Of a DNA stretch of 64,000 bases, positions 25,270-37,333 are shown piece by piece. The position numbers and the translations under genes are program-made. Position 1 is the first letter of the stretch; every line of letters starts with the position of its first letter. The DNA comes from Derxia gummosa DSM 723 (GTDB lineage: Bacteria; Pseudomonadota; Gammaproteobacteria; Burkholderiales; Burkholderiaceae_E), in NCBI RefSeq assembly GCF_000482785.1, contig NZ_AXWS01000014.1, forward strand, positions 62,001 to 126,000, in the 5' to 3' direction. The notes under the pieces were generated by a model. The model had not been told where the DNA came from. It worked only from the letters and a program-made list of their open reading frames with translations, and ran no database searches.

Positions 25270-27468
25270 ATGTGCGTGTGGCTGGCCGCAGCAGCCCCGC
25301 GCCTGCCCGCGATGCCCTGGTTTCCGTCCGCGATCGCCCACGCCTTCCGCCTACGTCGCCGCGCGCGCCGTGGGCTGGCGGCACAGGTGGCGCGGCTCGG
25401 CGGCTGGCTCGCCGCCCTGCTCTGCGCCCTGCCGGCCGGCGCGCATGACGCCACCGAGCTGAGCCTCGAGGAGCTGGCCGCCGAGCCGGTGTTCAGCGGC
25501 TCGAAGTTCCCGCGCCGCATCGCCGACGTGCCCGGCGCGGTCAGCGTCATCACCGCCGACGACATCCGCGCCCACGGCTGGCGCAGCTTCGACGAGGTGC
25601 TCGGCGCGCTGCGCGGCGTGTTCGTCAGCAACGACCGCAACTACTACTACCTGAGCGCGCGCGGCTTCGGCCGGCCCGGCGAATACAACCCGCGCTTCCT
25701 GTTCCTGCTCGACGGCCAGCGGCTCAACGACGACGTGCTCGGCCAGGCCCCGGTCGGGCGCGACCTGCCGATCGATGTCGGCATGATCGAGCGCGTCGAG
25801 TTCATCTCCGGGCCGGGCTCGGCCTCGTTCGGCAGCGGCGCCTTCATCGGCACGGTCAACATCGTCAGCCGCGAACCGGCCTCGATGCCCGGCTGGCGCG
25901 CGCTGGCCGGCGCCGGCAGCAACGGCATGCGCGAGGCCCGCGCGAGCTGGGGCGGCAGCCTGGCCGACGGCACGGCCGACCTGGTGCTGTCGGCCGGGCG
26001 CTACCGCAGCCAGGGCGCGCGACTGCATTTCGACGAACTCGAGGGCATCGACGGCAGCAACGCCACCAGCGCCCCCGGCCGCGACGCCGAGCGCGCCGAC
26101 AACCTGCATGCGCGACTGCGCGCCGGCGCCACCACCTTTACCCTCGCCGCCAACGAGCGCGAGAAGCAGGTGCCCACGCCGGCCTACCGCACGATCTACG
26201 CCGATCCCGGGTTCGAGACCGGCGAGCGGCGCGTGCTGCTCGGCGCCGAAACCGGCTGGAACGCCGCGCCCGACCTGCGCCTGAGCCTGCTCGGCGGCTG
26301 GATGTCGATGCGCGGCAGCGGTCACTACCCCTACTACAGCCCGGTCTCGGGCGATCCGGTCGTCGTCGCCCAGGGCTGGGGCAATGACCGCGGCAATCTC
26401 GAACTGCGCGCCGACTGGACCGGCCTGGCCAACCACCGCATCGCCGGCGGCATTGAACTGAAGCGCAACTTCCGCCGCGTGCAATCGGTGATCGGTCCCT
26501 TACAGGGCCGCGAGCGCAACGACCCGGGCAGCCTCGCCGGCGTGTACGCCGAGGACGGCTGGCGCTTCGCCGAGCACTGGCAGCTGGATCTCGGCCTGCG
26601 CGCCGACAGCTACTTCAACGACGGCGGCACCCAGATCAGCCCGCGTGCGGCGCTGATCTGGCAACCGACCCAGACCACCAGCGTCAAGCTCGTCGGCAGC
26701 CGCGCCTTCCGCACCGCCAGCCAGTTCGAGGAAATCTTCCTGCCCCAGGTGCTCCAAGGCACGCCGCGCCAGTTCGCGCCCGAGACCATCCGCGACACCG
26801 AGCTGATCGTCGAGCACTACGCCAGCAACAACTGGCGCAGCCAGGCGAGCTTCTGGACCTATGACGCCAGCCGGCTCATCGGCACCCGCAAGGAAGCCTT
26901 CGGCGGCGCAGACATCACCGGCGAGGGCACGCGGCGCGGCCACGGCATCGACCTCGAAACCGAATTCGCGCTCGACGGCGGCACGCGGCTGCGCGCGAGC
27001 GCGGCCTGGCAGACGCTGCGCTCGACCTGGGGCTCGCCGACGGCCGCGCCGTATTCGGCTGGGCCGTTCCAGGCCTCGGCCGCCGCCGATGGCGGCCCGA
27101 TCGTCGGACTCATGCCGGCCAGCTTTCCGCGCGGCGGCACGCCCAACGCGCCGCGCCTGCAGGGCGGCATGCAGCTCAGCCATCCGCTCGGCATGGGCGA
27201 GGCGCGCGGCGCGGTCGAGCTGCGCGCGATCGGCAGCCGGCTCGGCCCCGACGGCGCGCCGGTGGCCGGGCGCGCCATCGTCAACGTCAACCTGTCGGCG
27301 CTGCCGCTCGGACGCCGCACCACGCTCGATGTCGGCGCCTTCAACCTGTTCGACCGTCGCAGCTACGACGTGGCGAGCGCCGACAACGTCGGCTACGACG
27401 GCGAGCAGCTGCGCCGCATCCCGCAGGACGGTCTGATGCTGCGCGCGCAGCTACGGGTGGCGTTCTGA
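25270..27468 (+). CDS. TonB-dependent outer-membrane receptor
   Basis: A 732-residue receptor. An N-terminal leader ends near ALPAGAHDATELSLEELAAE. The plug domain (about 70-200) contains VPGAVSVITADDIRAHGWRS, RFLFLLDGQRLNDD, IERVEFISGPGSASFGSGAF IGTVNIVSRE; a beta-barrel follows and ends in the terminal phenylalanine (RAQLRVAF). The ligand is unknown. A start at 25312 is equally possible and gives a shorter leader. Its stop overlaps the YfiR-family gene by TGATG, and a CHASE8-type kinase follows, so the receptor is probably part of a signalling module and not only a nutrient importer. Confidence 0.9.
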   Translation: MCVWLAAAAPRLPAMPWFPSAIAHAFRLRRRARRGLAAQVARLGGWLAALLCALPAGAHDATELSLEELAAEPVFSGSKFPRRIADVPGAVSVITADDIRAHGWRSFDEVLGALRGVFVSNDRNYYYLSARGFGRPGEYNPRFLFLLDGQRLNDDVLGQAPVGRDLPIDVGMIERVEFISGPGSASFGSGAFIGTVNIVSREPASMPGWRALAGAGSNGMREARASWGGSLADGTADLVLSAGRYRSQGARLHFDELEGIDGSNATSAPGRDAERADNLHARLRAGATTFTLAANEREKQVPTPAYRTIYADPGFETGERRVLLGAETGWNAAPDLRLSLLGGWMSMRGSGHYPYYSPVSGDPVVVAQGWGNDRGNLELRADWTGLANHRIAGGIELKRNFRRVQSVIGPLQGRERNDPGSLAGVYAEDGWRFAEHWQLDLGLRADSYFNDGGTQISPRAALIWQPTQTTSVKLVGSRAFRTASQFEEIFLPQVLQGTPRQFAPETIRDTELIVEHYASNNWRSQASFWTYDASRLIGTRKEAFGGADITGEGTRRGHGIDLETEFALDGGTRLRASAAWQTLRSTWGSPTAAPYSAGPFQASAAADGGPIVGLMPASFPRGGTPNAPRLQGGMQLSHPLGMGEARGAVELRAIGSRLGPDGAPVAGRAIVNVNLSALPLGRRTTLDVGAFNLFDRRSYDVASADNVGYDGEQLRRIPQDGLMLRAQLRVAF

Positions 27469-28004
27469 TGCTGCACGCCCTCGGTCGTACCTTCGGCGCG
27501 CCCCTGCGCCTGCTGCTCGCGCTGGCCTTCGGCCTCGCCTCGCCGGCCCAGGCCGCGGGCGAGGGCGAGGTGAAGGCCGGCTATCTGGCCAACTTCGCCG
27601 CCTTCACCGAATGGCCGCCCGAGCGTGCCGGCAACGGCATGCTGCGCCTGTGCCTGCTGGGCGCCAGCGAACTCGACCATGCGCTCGAACGCATCGACGG
27701 GCGGCTCGTGAACGGTCGGCCGATCCATCTGCTGCGGCTGGCCGAGCCGGTCGGGCTCGATCGCTGCCAGATGCTGTTCATCGGCCGGGGCGCGCGCGCC
27801 AGCCTGCCCAACGTGCTCGACGCCCTGGCCGGCCAGCCAGTGCTGACCGTGGCCGACAGCGACGGCTTCGCGCGCCGCGGCGTGATGATCAACATGGTGC
27901 TCACCGCCGACCGCGTGGGCTTCGAGATCAACCGTGCCGCCCTGGCCCAGACCGGCCTCGCGGTCAGCGCGCGCCTGCTGCAACTCGCCCGCGAGGTCTA
28001 CTGA
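27468..28004 (+). CDS. YfiR family periplasmic protein (DUF4154)
   Basis: A 178-residue protein with a signal peptide ([15 protein letters not shown]). The mature start [19 protein letters not shown] is the family hallmark (K-A-x-x-x-x-N-F-x-x-F-x-x-W-P), and the end reads [36 protein letters not shown]. In Pseudomonas, YfiR is a periplasmic inhibitor of the CHASE8 diguanylate cyclase YfiN. Two cysteines (62 and 100) could form one disulfide; the second, C-terminal pair reported for P. aeruginosa YfiR is missing. It is translationally coupled to the receptor and lies 1 bp from the kinase, which is likely its partner. Confidence 0.88.
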   Translation: MLHALGRTFGAPLRLLLALAFGLASPAQAAGEGEVKAGYLANFAAFTEWPPERAGNGMLRLCLLGASELDHALERIDGRLVNGRPIHLLRLAEPVGLDRCQMLFIGRGARASLPNVLDALAGQPVLTVADSDGFARRGVMINMVLTADRVGFEINRAALAQTGLAVSARLLQLAREVY

Positions 28005-28005
28005 C

Positions 28006-29982
<1,977 letters not shown>

Positions 29983-30099
29983 GCGACGGCACCGCCGGCC
30001 CGGCCGCTCGCGTCCCAGCCGCCCGGCGCGAGTGGCACGCGCACCCCGGCACGGGCCGCGAGCGAACGCCCCGCGCCCGCGCACCCGCCGCCGCGCGCC

Positions 30100-30816
30100 C
30101 TACTTCGCCACCGCCGCCATCTGGTACACCAGCGCCGCGCCGCCGCCGCCGAGCAGCGGGCCGACCACCGGAATCCACGAATAGCCCCAGTCGCTGTCGC
30201 GCTTGCCGGGGATGGGCAGCAGCGCATGCACGAGGCGCGGGCCGAGGTCGCGCGCCGGACTCATCGCATAGCCGGTCGGCCCGCCGAGCGAGATGCCCAG
30301 GCCCAGCACCAGCAGCGCCACCGGCAGCGCGCCCATCGCGCCCAGCCCCACCTGCGGCGAGGCCATGCACAGCACCGCGAACACCAGCGCGAAGGTGGCG
30401 ATCGCCTCGGTCAGCAGGTTGTGCGGCACGCTGCGGATGGCCGGGCCGGTGCAGAACACCGCCAGCTTGAGGTCGGCGTTCTCCTCGGCCGCGAAATGCT
30501 GGCGGTAGGCCAGCCAGACGATGAAGGCACCGAAGGCGCCGCCCGCCATCTGCGCCGCCACGTAGCCGGGCACCCGCGCCCAGTCGAACTTGCCGGTCAG
30601 CGCCAGCGCCACCGACACCACCGGATTGAGATGCGCGCCGCTGTACGACGCGGCGATGAACACGCCGACGAACACCGCCACGGCCCAGCCGAACACGATG
30701 ACGATCAGATCGGAACCGCGCCCCTTGGTGCGGGCGAGCAGGACGTTGGCGACGGCGCCATCCCCGAGCAGGACGAGCGCGGCCGTGCCGATGAATTCGG
30801 CGAGAAGCGGTGACAT
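30100..30816 (-). CDS. glpF: Glycerol facilitator / aquaglyceroporin (MIP family)
   Basis: A 238-residue six-helix channel for glycerol entry. The first pore loop reads SGAHLNPVVSVAL and the second GYAMSPARDLGPR; classical MIPs have NPA in both, so here the first is NPV and the second SPA. The Asp after SPAR that marks glycerol channels is kept. It is last in a glpD-glpK-glpF order, 182 bp after glpK, and faces convergent transcription from the kinase gene. The start at 30816 gives MSPLLAEFIGTAALVLLGDG, the usual family opening. The glycerol role is inferred from context and the retained Asp. Confidence 0.9.
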   Translation of the reverse strand: MSPLLAEFIGTAALVLLGDGAVANVLLARTKGRGSDLIVIVFGWAVAVFVGVFIAASYSGAHLNPVVSVALALTGKFDWARVPGYVAAQMAGGAFGAFIVWLAYRQHFAAEENADLKLAVFCTGPAIRSVPHNLLTEAIATFALVFAVLCMASPQVGLGAMGALPVALLVLGLGISLGGPTGYAMSPARDLGPRLVHALLPIPGKRDSDWGYSWIPVVGPLLGGGGAALVYQMAAVAK

Positions 30817-30998
30817 GGGAACTCCGGTGTTTGTGCTTGGAATCGTTGTGGGACCGGCCCGCCGCCGGTGCCGGCGGCTTGAAGGCCGGAGGGCGCGCGC
30901 CGTCTCCTGCGCGCGCCGGGCAAGCCGGCCATGCCGGCCGGATCGGGCCGGGCCGATCGGGGCTCGGGCGCCCCGGTCGGCCACGGCTCCGCCGTGCT

Positions 30999-32495
<1,497 letters not shown>

Positions 32496-32581
32496 GTCTG
32501 CTCCTCCAAATGGCATGGATGGGATGGAACGCGCGGCCGGGTTGTGATGGATGTTGTGCGCCGGCCGGCGGGGATGGGCCG

Positions 32582-34219
32582 TCAGGCCGGCTGAGGAGCG
32601 GGCATCGGGCTGGGCGGTTGCGATGAGAGATGACGCGCGAGCCAGTCCTCCAGCGCCGCCTTCGAGGCGGGCGTGGCGTGCAGGCCGAGCTTGCTGCGGC
32701 GCCAGAGGATGTCGTCGGCGGTGCGCGCCCATTCCTCGGCGGTCAGATGGCGCAGCTCGGCTTCGCGCAGCCCGGGACTGATCTCGGCGCCGAGGTCGTC
32801 GAGGCAGCGCGCATCGCCAAGCACCCGCGTGACGCGCGAGCCGTAGCTGTGCGCGAGCCGCAGCGCCATGCGCTCGGGCAGCCAGGGATGGTCGCGCCGC
32901 AGCCGCGCGAGGAAGGCGCCGAAGTCGGCGCCGGGCAGGTCGCCGCCGGGCAGCGGGGCGGTGGCGGTCCAGCCGGAGCGGGCTGCGACGGAAGCGCCGG
33001 CAGGCGCGTCGGCCGCGGCGGCCTGTCCGATGGCCACGCCGCTGCCCGTCCTGCCCTGCGCCGCCGCGCTGCCGGCCACGCCCAGCGCCGCCGCCATGCG
33101 GTCGGTCGCCTCCTCGGCGAGCTTGCGGTAGGTGGTGATCTTGCCGCCGAAGATGTTGAGCAGCGGCGCCGCGCCGGCCGGCGCATCGAGTTCGAGCTGG
33201 TAGTCACGCGTGACGGCCGAGGCGCTCGCGCCTTCCTGTTCCAGTAGTGGTCGCACGCCGGCATAGCTCCAGACCACGTCGGCGGGACTGATCTGCTGGC
33301 GGAAGTTGGCGTTGACCGCGCGGCAGAGGTAGTCGGTCTCGGCCGCCGAGATGCCGACCTGCGCCGGGTCGCCCTCGTACTCGACATCGGTGGTGCCGAT
33401 GAGGGTGAAGTCGCGCTCGTAGGGGATGACGAAGACGATGCGCTTGTCGGGGTTCTGGAGGATGTAGGCGTGGTCGTGGTCGAACAGCCGGCGCGTGACG
33501 ATGTGACTGCCCTTCACGAGCCGCACGCGGTTGGCGGCCGGGCGGCGCAGCTGGTGTTCGAGCAGCGAGCCGGCCCAGGGCCCGGCGGCGTTGACGAGAC
33601 CGCGCGCGCGCACCGTGATCTCGGCGCCGTCGTCGGCGCGGCGCAGCCGGGCCAGCCAGCGGTCGCCGTCGCGGCGCGCGCCTTCGAGGCGGGTGCGGGG
33701 CAGGATCGCGGCGCCGCGCTCGGCGGCATCCATCGCGTTGAGCACGACGAGCCGGGCGTCATCGACCCAGCCGTCCGAATAGACGAAGCCGCGCTTGATC
33801 GAGGCGTCGAGCGGCGCGCCGGCCGGATGACGCGCCATCGTGATCGATTCCGAACCCGGCAGCAGTTCGCGGCGCGCGAGATGGTCGTAAAGGAACAGGC
33901 CGGTGCGGATCAGCCAGGCCGGGCGCAGATGCGGCCGGTGCGGCATGACGAAGCGCATCGGCCAGATGATGTGCGGCGCGGCGCGCAGCAGCAGTTCGCG
34001 CTCCTGGAGCGCCTTGCGCACCAGCCCGAACTCGTAGTACTCGAGGTAGCGCAGGCCGCCGTGGATGAGCTTGCTGCTCGACGACGAAGTATGCGCCGCG
34101 AGGTCGTGCTGCTCGCAGAGCACGACCGACAGACCGCGTCCCGCCGCGTCGCGCGCGATGCCCGCGCCGTTGATGCCGCCACCGACGACCAGCAGGTCGC
34201 AGTCCTTTGTCTCGCTCAC
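32582..34219 (-). CDS. glpD: Glycerol-3-phosphate dehydrogenase (aerobic, FAD)
   Basis: A 545-residue membrane-associated flavoprotein oxidising glycerol-3-phosphate to DHAP and feeding the quinone pool. The FAD-binding motif is [20 protein letters not shown] (residues about 8-27). Other family marks are [20 protein letters not shown] and [20 protein letters not shown]. It starts with GTG at 34217-34219, chosen because AAAGGAGAAAA is just upstream; an upstream TTG in the same frame has no such site. An Ala/Gly-rich insert ([20 protein letters not shown] and on, about 390-440) lengthens the C-terminal domain. Expression is probably controlled by GlpR at the repeats upstream. Confidence 0.95.
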   Translation of the reverse strand: MSETKDCDLLVVGGGINGAGIARDAAGRGLSVVLCEQHDLAAHTSSSSSKLIHGGLRYLEYYEFGLVRKALQERELLLRAAPHIIWPMRFVMPHRPHLRPAWLIRTGLFLYDHLARRELLPGSESITMARHPAGAPLDASIKRGFVYSDGWVDDARLVVLNAMDAAERGAAILPRTRLEGARRDGDRWLARLRRADDGAEITVRARGLVNAAGPWAGSLLEHQLRRPAANRVRLVKGSHIVTRRLFDHDHAYILQNPDKRIVFVIPYERDFTLIGTTDVEYEGDPAQVGISAAETDYLCRAVNANFRQQISPADVVWSYAGVRPLLEQEGASASAVTRDYQLELDAPAGAAPLLNIFGGKITTYRKLAEEATDRMAAALGVAGSAAAQGRTGSGVAIGQAAAADAPAGASVAARSGWTATAPLPGGDLPGADFGAFLARLRRDHPWLPERMALRLAHSYGSRVTRVLGDARCLDDLGAEISPGLREAELRHLTAEEWARTADDILWRRSKLGLHATPASKAALEDWLARHLSSQPPSPMPAPQPA

Positions 34220-34261
34220 GTTTTCTCCTTTCGCATGCGCGGTCACGAGCGAACATCGCAA

Positions 34262-34317
34262 GCGCGAAAGCGAAAATACAAGTCGTTTTGCGAACTCTAT
34301 GTGCGCGATAGCGAAAA
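34262..34317. promoter_or_regulatory. Phased repeats upstream of glpD, candidate GlpR operators
   Basis: GCGCGAAAGCGAAAA at 34262-34276 and GCGCGATAGCGAAAA at 34303-34317 differ at one base and start 41 bp apart, close to four helical turns. Read on the minus strand they are TTTTCGCTWTCGCGC, resembling the TTCG-WWA-CGAA type of GlpR operator. Further TTGCGAAC and GAGCGAACAT elements lie at about 34288 and 34248. They sit 43-98 nt upstream of the glpD GTG, in the 255-bp gap between glpD and the end of glpR. The rest of the gap shows no clear gene. Confidence 0.6.
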
Positions 34318-34474
34318 GTAAACCGAGGGAAACGAAAACGCGCGATGACTGTCCCGCGACGCAAAGCGCAAGGCGCGATCACGCCGATGGCGGGAGACGA
34401 TCAGGGCAGACGCCTGAAGAACACAGACGGGCAATGGCCCGGGCGCGCCGGCGCGGCCCCGGTCCGGTCGGACC

Positions 34475-35251
34475 TCAGTCCGCCACCACCACCTGCGTCC
34501 CGGCGCGCGCGAGCATCCCGCTCCAGCTTTCGGGCGGTGCCGCATCGGTGAACAGGATGTTCACCTGCGAAAGATGACCGCCGCGCACCAGCGCCGGCCG
34601 GTCGAACTTGGAATGGTCGGCCACGAGGAAGACCGCTCGGGCACCCTCGATGATGGCCTCGGCCACGCGGGTCTCGCGCGCGTCGAAGTCGCGCAGCGTG
34701 CCGTCGGCCTCGATGCTCGACGTGCCGATCACCGCGAAATCCACCTTGAACTGGCGGATGAAGTCGATCGCCAGCCCGCCGATCACGCCGAGGTCGCGCG
34801 CGCGCACCACGCCGCCGGCCACGATCACCTCGCACTCCTCGTAGCCCGCCATGAGCGTCGCCACGTTGAGGTTGTTGGTGATGACGCGCAGCCCGCGATG
34901 CCCCGACAGCGCGCGCGCCACCTCCTCGGTCGTGGTGCCGAGGTTGATGAACAGCGAGGCGTTGTCGGGGATGTGGCGCGCGGCGGCGCGCGCGATGCGG
35001 CGCTTCTCGTCGGCCAGCAGTTCGCGACGGTCGTCGTAGGCGAGGTTCTGCGAGCCGGTCGGCAGGCTCGCGCCGCCGTGCTGGCGCCGCAGCAGGCCCA
35101 GTTCGGCGAGCTGGTTGATGTCGCGCCGCACGGTCTGCGGCGTGACGTCGAAGGCACGCGCCAGCTCGTCCACCGAGGCGAAGCCTTCGCGGCGCACGCG
35201 CTCGATCAGATCCTGCTGGCGCGCGTTCAGCTCGGGGCGGGCGTCGGGCAT
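34475..35251 (-). CDS. glpR: DeoR-family repressor GlpR
   Basis: A 258-residue transcription factor. The N-terminal winged helix reads ARQQDLIERVRREGFASVDELA with recognition helix VTPQTVRRDINQLAELGLLR RQHGGA, the DeoR signature. The C-terminal sugar-phosphate sensing domain includes SLFINLGTTTEEVARAL and VFLVADHSKFDRPALVRGG. GlpR represses glycerol genes until glycerol-3-phosphate binds. It lies just upstream of glpD in the transcription direction, yet its start is only 5 bp after the minE stop, so it may be co-transcribed with minCDE. Confidence 0.93.
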   Translation of the reverse strand: MPDARPELNARQQDLIERVRREGFASVDELARAFDVTPQTVRRDINQLAELGLLRRQHGGASLPTGSQNLAYDDRRELLADEKRRIARAAARHIPDNASLFINLGTTTEEVARALSGHRGLRVITNNLNVATLMAGYEECEVIVAGGVVRARDLGVIGGLAIDFIRQFKVDFAVIGTSSIEADGTLRDFDARETRVAEAIIEGARAVFLVADHSKFDRPALVRGGHLSQVNILFTDAAPPESWSGMLARAGTQVVVAD

Positions 35252-35256
35252 CGGCC

Positions 35257-35526
35257 TCAGAGCGCTGGGCCGCCGGGCGGCGGCATCTCGATCTTGACCT
35301 CCAGCACCTCGTAGCGGTCCTGGCGCTCCAGGTTCACCTTGATGTCGTCCGGATTGATCTTGACGTACTTGCTGATGACCGCCAGCAGCTCCTGCTGGAG
35401 CTGGGGCAGGTAGTCGGGCGCGCCGGCGCGGCCGGTGCGTTCATGGGCGAGGATGATCTGCAGGCGTTCCTTGGCAACGCTGGCAGATGTCTTCTTCTCG
35501 CCGAAGAGGACCTTGAGCCAGGACAT
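35257..35526 (-). CDS. minE: Cell division topological factor MinE
   Basis: An 89-residue protein that stimulates MinD ATPase and drives pole-to-pole oscillation. The N-terminal membrane-targeting and MinD-binding segment is SWLKVLFG then [17 protein letters not shown], and the C-terminal topological domain is [30 protein letters not shown]. Length and motifs are typical. It is 3 bp after minD, and glpR follows after 5 bp. Confidence 0.97.
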   Translation of the reverse strand: MSWLKVLFGEKKTSASVAKERLQIILAHERTGRAGAPDYLPQLQQELLAVISKYVKINPDDIKVNLERQDRYEVLEVKIEMPPPGGPAL

Positions 35527-35529
35527 GGC

Positions 35530-36345
35530 TTACCTCCCGCCGAACAGCCGCTTGAGGAAGCCCGGCTTCTCGTAATCGACGAAGCGCAGCGGCGCTTCCT
35601 CGCCGAGGTAGCGGGCCACCACGTCCTTGTAGGCCTCGGCCACGTCGGCGCCCTTGAGGTGGATGGCCGGAATGCCCTGGTTGGACGCCTGGAGCACCGC
35701 TTCCGATTCGGGCACCACGCCGATCAGCTTGATGCGCAGGATGTCCTCCACGTCGGCGATCGACAGCATCTCGCCGTCGGACACGCGCTTCGGGTTGTAG
35801 CGCGTGAGCAGCAGGAATTCCTGCACCGGCTCGGCGCCCTCGACCGCGCGCCTCGACTTGCTCGACAGGATGCCGAGGATGCGGTCGGAATCGCGCACCG
35901 AGCTGACCTCGGGATTGGTGACGATGAGCGCGTCGTCGGCGAAGTAGGCGGCCATGAGCGCGCCGCTCTCGATGCCGGCCGGCGAGTCGCAGACGATGTA
36001 CTCGAAGCCCATCTCCTTCAGCTCGTCGATCACGCGGCCGACGCCTTCCTGCGTGAGCGCGTCCTTGTCGCGCGTCTGCGAGGCGGGCAGTACCCACAGG
36101 TTCTCGCAATGCTTGTCGCGGATGAGCGCCTGGTTGAGCGTGGCCTCGCCGTGGATGACGTTGATGAGGTCGTACACCACGCGCCGCTCGCAGCCCATGA
36201 TGAGGTCGAGGTTGCGCAGGCCGACGTCGAAGTCGATGACCGCGGTCTTGTGGCCGCGCAGCGCGAGGCCCGAGGAGAAGCTGGCGCTGGTCGTGGTCTT
36301 GCCCACGCCGCCCTTGCCTGAGGTGACTACCACGATGCGAGTCAT
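35530..36345 (-). CDS. minD: Septum site-determining ATPase MinD
   Basis: A 271-residue ParA-type ATPase that recruits MinC and MinE to the membrane. The deviant Walker A reads VTSGKGGVGKTTTSASF (residues 7-23), and the fold includes VIDFDVGLRNLDLIMGCE and CDSPAGIESGALMA. The C-terminal amphipathic membrane anchor is present as GFLKRLFGGR. It lies 75 bp after minC and 3 bp before minE. Confidence 0.98.
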   Translation of the reverse strand: MTRIVVVTSGKGGVGKTTTSASFSSGLALRGHKTAVIDFDVGLRNLDLIMGCERRVVYDLINVIHGEATLNQALIRDKHCENLWVLPASQTRDKDALTQEGVGRVIDELKEMGFEYIVCDSPAGIESGALMAAYFADDALIVTNPEVSSVRDSDRILGILSSKSRRAVEGAEPVQEFLLLTRYNPKRVSDGEMLSIADVEDILRIKLIGVVPESEAVLQASNQGIPAIHLKGADVAEAYKDVVARYLGEEAPLRFVDYEKPGFLKRLFGGR

Positions 36346-36420
36346 CGGCTTGTTTCCTGTCTGATTGTGTGTCGATGATCCGGGCCGTCCTGGCGGGCCC
36401 GCGCTGGATATCGCTGTTGG

Positions 36421-37275
36421 TTACTGGGCCCGGAGCGGTTCGACGATCAGCTTGTCGCCGTCGAGCCGCACCTGGGCGAGCTGGCCGCGCACTTCGGGCG
36501 GCAGCGGCGTGTCGGTGGTGCGGTAGACGCCCGCGATGCCGATCAGCTCGGGGTCGAGATGGGTGCAGAACACGCGCGCCGTGGTGTCGCCGCGCGCGCC
36601 CGCCATCGCCTTGCCGCGCAGCGGCCCGTAGATGTGGACGTTACCGTCGGCGATGACCTCGGCGCCGTTGCTCACGAGGCCGATCACCACCGCGTCGCCG
36701 CCGCGCGCGTAGACGCGCTGGCCCGAGCGCATCGGGCGGTCGATGACGATGGTGTTCGGCGCGGGTTCGGGGGGGTGCGCGTCGGCGGCGACGGGCTGCG
36801 CCGTGACGCTGGCGTCCGGCGCGACGCTGCCGGCGGGGTCGACGCCGCCGCCCGTGGCAGGCGGCGCGGCCGACGCATCGGCCTGGGTGGCCGGGCCGCT
36901 CGGCGTGAGTGCCGCGCCGTCGCGGCCTTCGTGGCCGGCCGCGCTGGCGCCGCGCGGCGCGACCGGCGCGCGCAGCGGCAGCGGCGCGATGCCGGCCTCG
37001 GCGGCGGCGAGCAGGTTCTCGCCCACGGCCACGGCGCCGATCGGCTGCATGCGGTATTCACGCAGCAGGGCGATGAGTTCGGGCCAGTCGAGCCGCTCGT
37101 CGAGCGCCATCGTGTCGACGACCACCGGGTCGTTGTCGAAGAAGGAGCCGGCGGCGGCGAGCCGGCTCGCGAGCGCGGCGCGCAGCTCGGCCAGATCGGC
37201 GGTGGCGATGACGACGCGCACGGCGTCGAAGCTCGCGCTCTTGATGCTGAAGGGGGCGGTTTCGGTCTTGCTCAT
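36421..37275 (-). CDS. minC: Septum site-determining inhibitor MinC
   Basis: A 284-residue FtsZ inhibitor. The N-terminal FtsZ-binding domain (about 1-105) starts KTETAPFSIKSASFDAVRVV. An Ala/Pro/Gly-rich linker of about 65 residues (roughly 108-172) is much longer than in E. coli (231 in total). The C-terminal beta-helix (about 173-284) has RSGQRVYARGGDAVVIGLVS NGAEVIADGNVHIYGPLRGK and FCTHLDPELIGIAGVYRT. The start at 37275 begins the conserved domain; upstream frame is rejected. It is first in minC-minD-minE, 58 bp after the ABC gene. Confidence 0.95.
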   Translation of the reverse strand: MSKTETAPFSIKSASFDAVRVVIATADLAELRAALASRLAAAGSFFDNDPVVVDTMALDERLDWPELIALLREYRMQPIGAVAVGENLLAAAEAGIAPLPLRAPVAPRGASAAGHEGRDGAALTPSGPATQADASAAPPATGGGVDPAGSVAPDASVTAQPVAADAHPPEPAPNTIVIDRPMRSGQRVYARGGDAVVIGLVSNGAEVIADGNVHIYGPLRGKAMAGARGDTTARVFCTHLDPELIGIAGVYRTTDTPLPPEVRGQLAQVRLDGDKLIVEPLRAQ

Positions 37276-37333
37276 GAGGCTCGGGGGCGGCGCGCGAAGC
37301 GCTGGCGCACATCCGGCGGCAGTGTAGCGGCAA

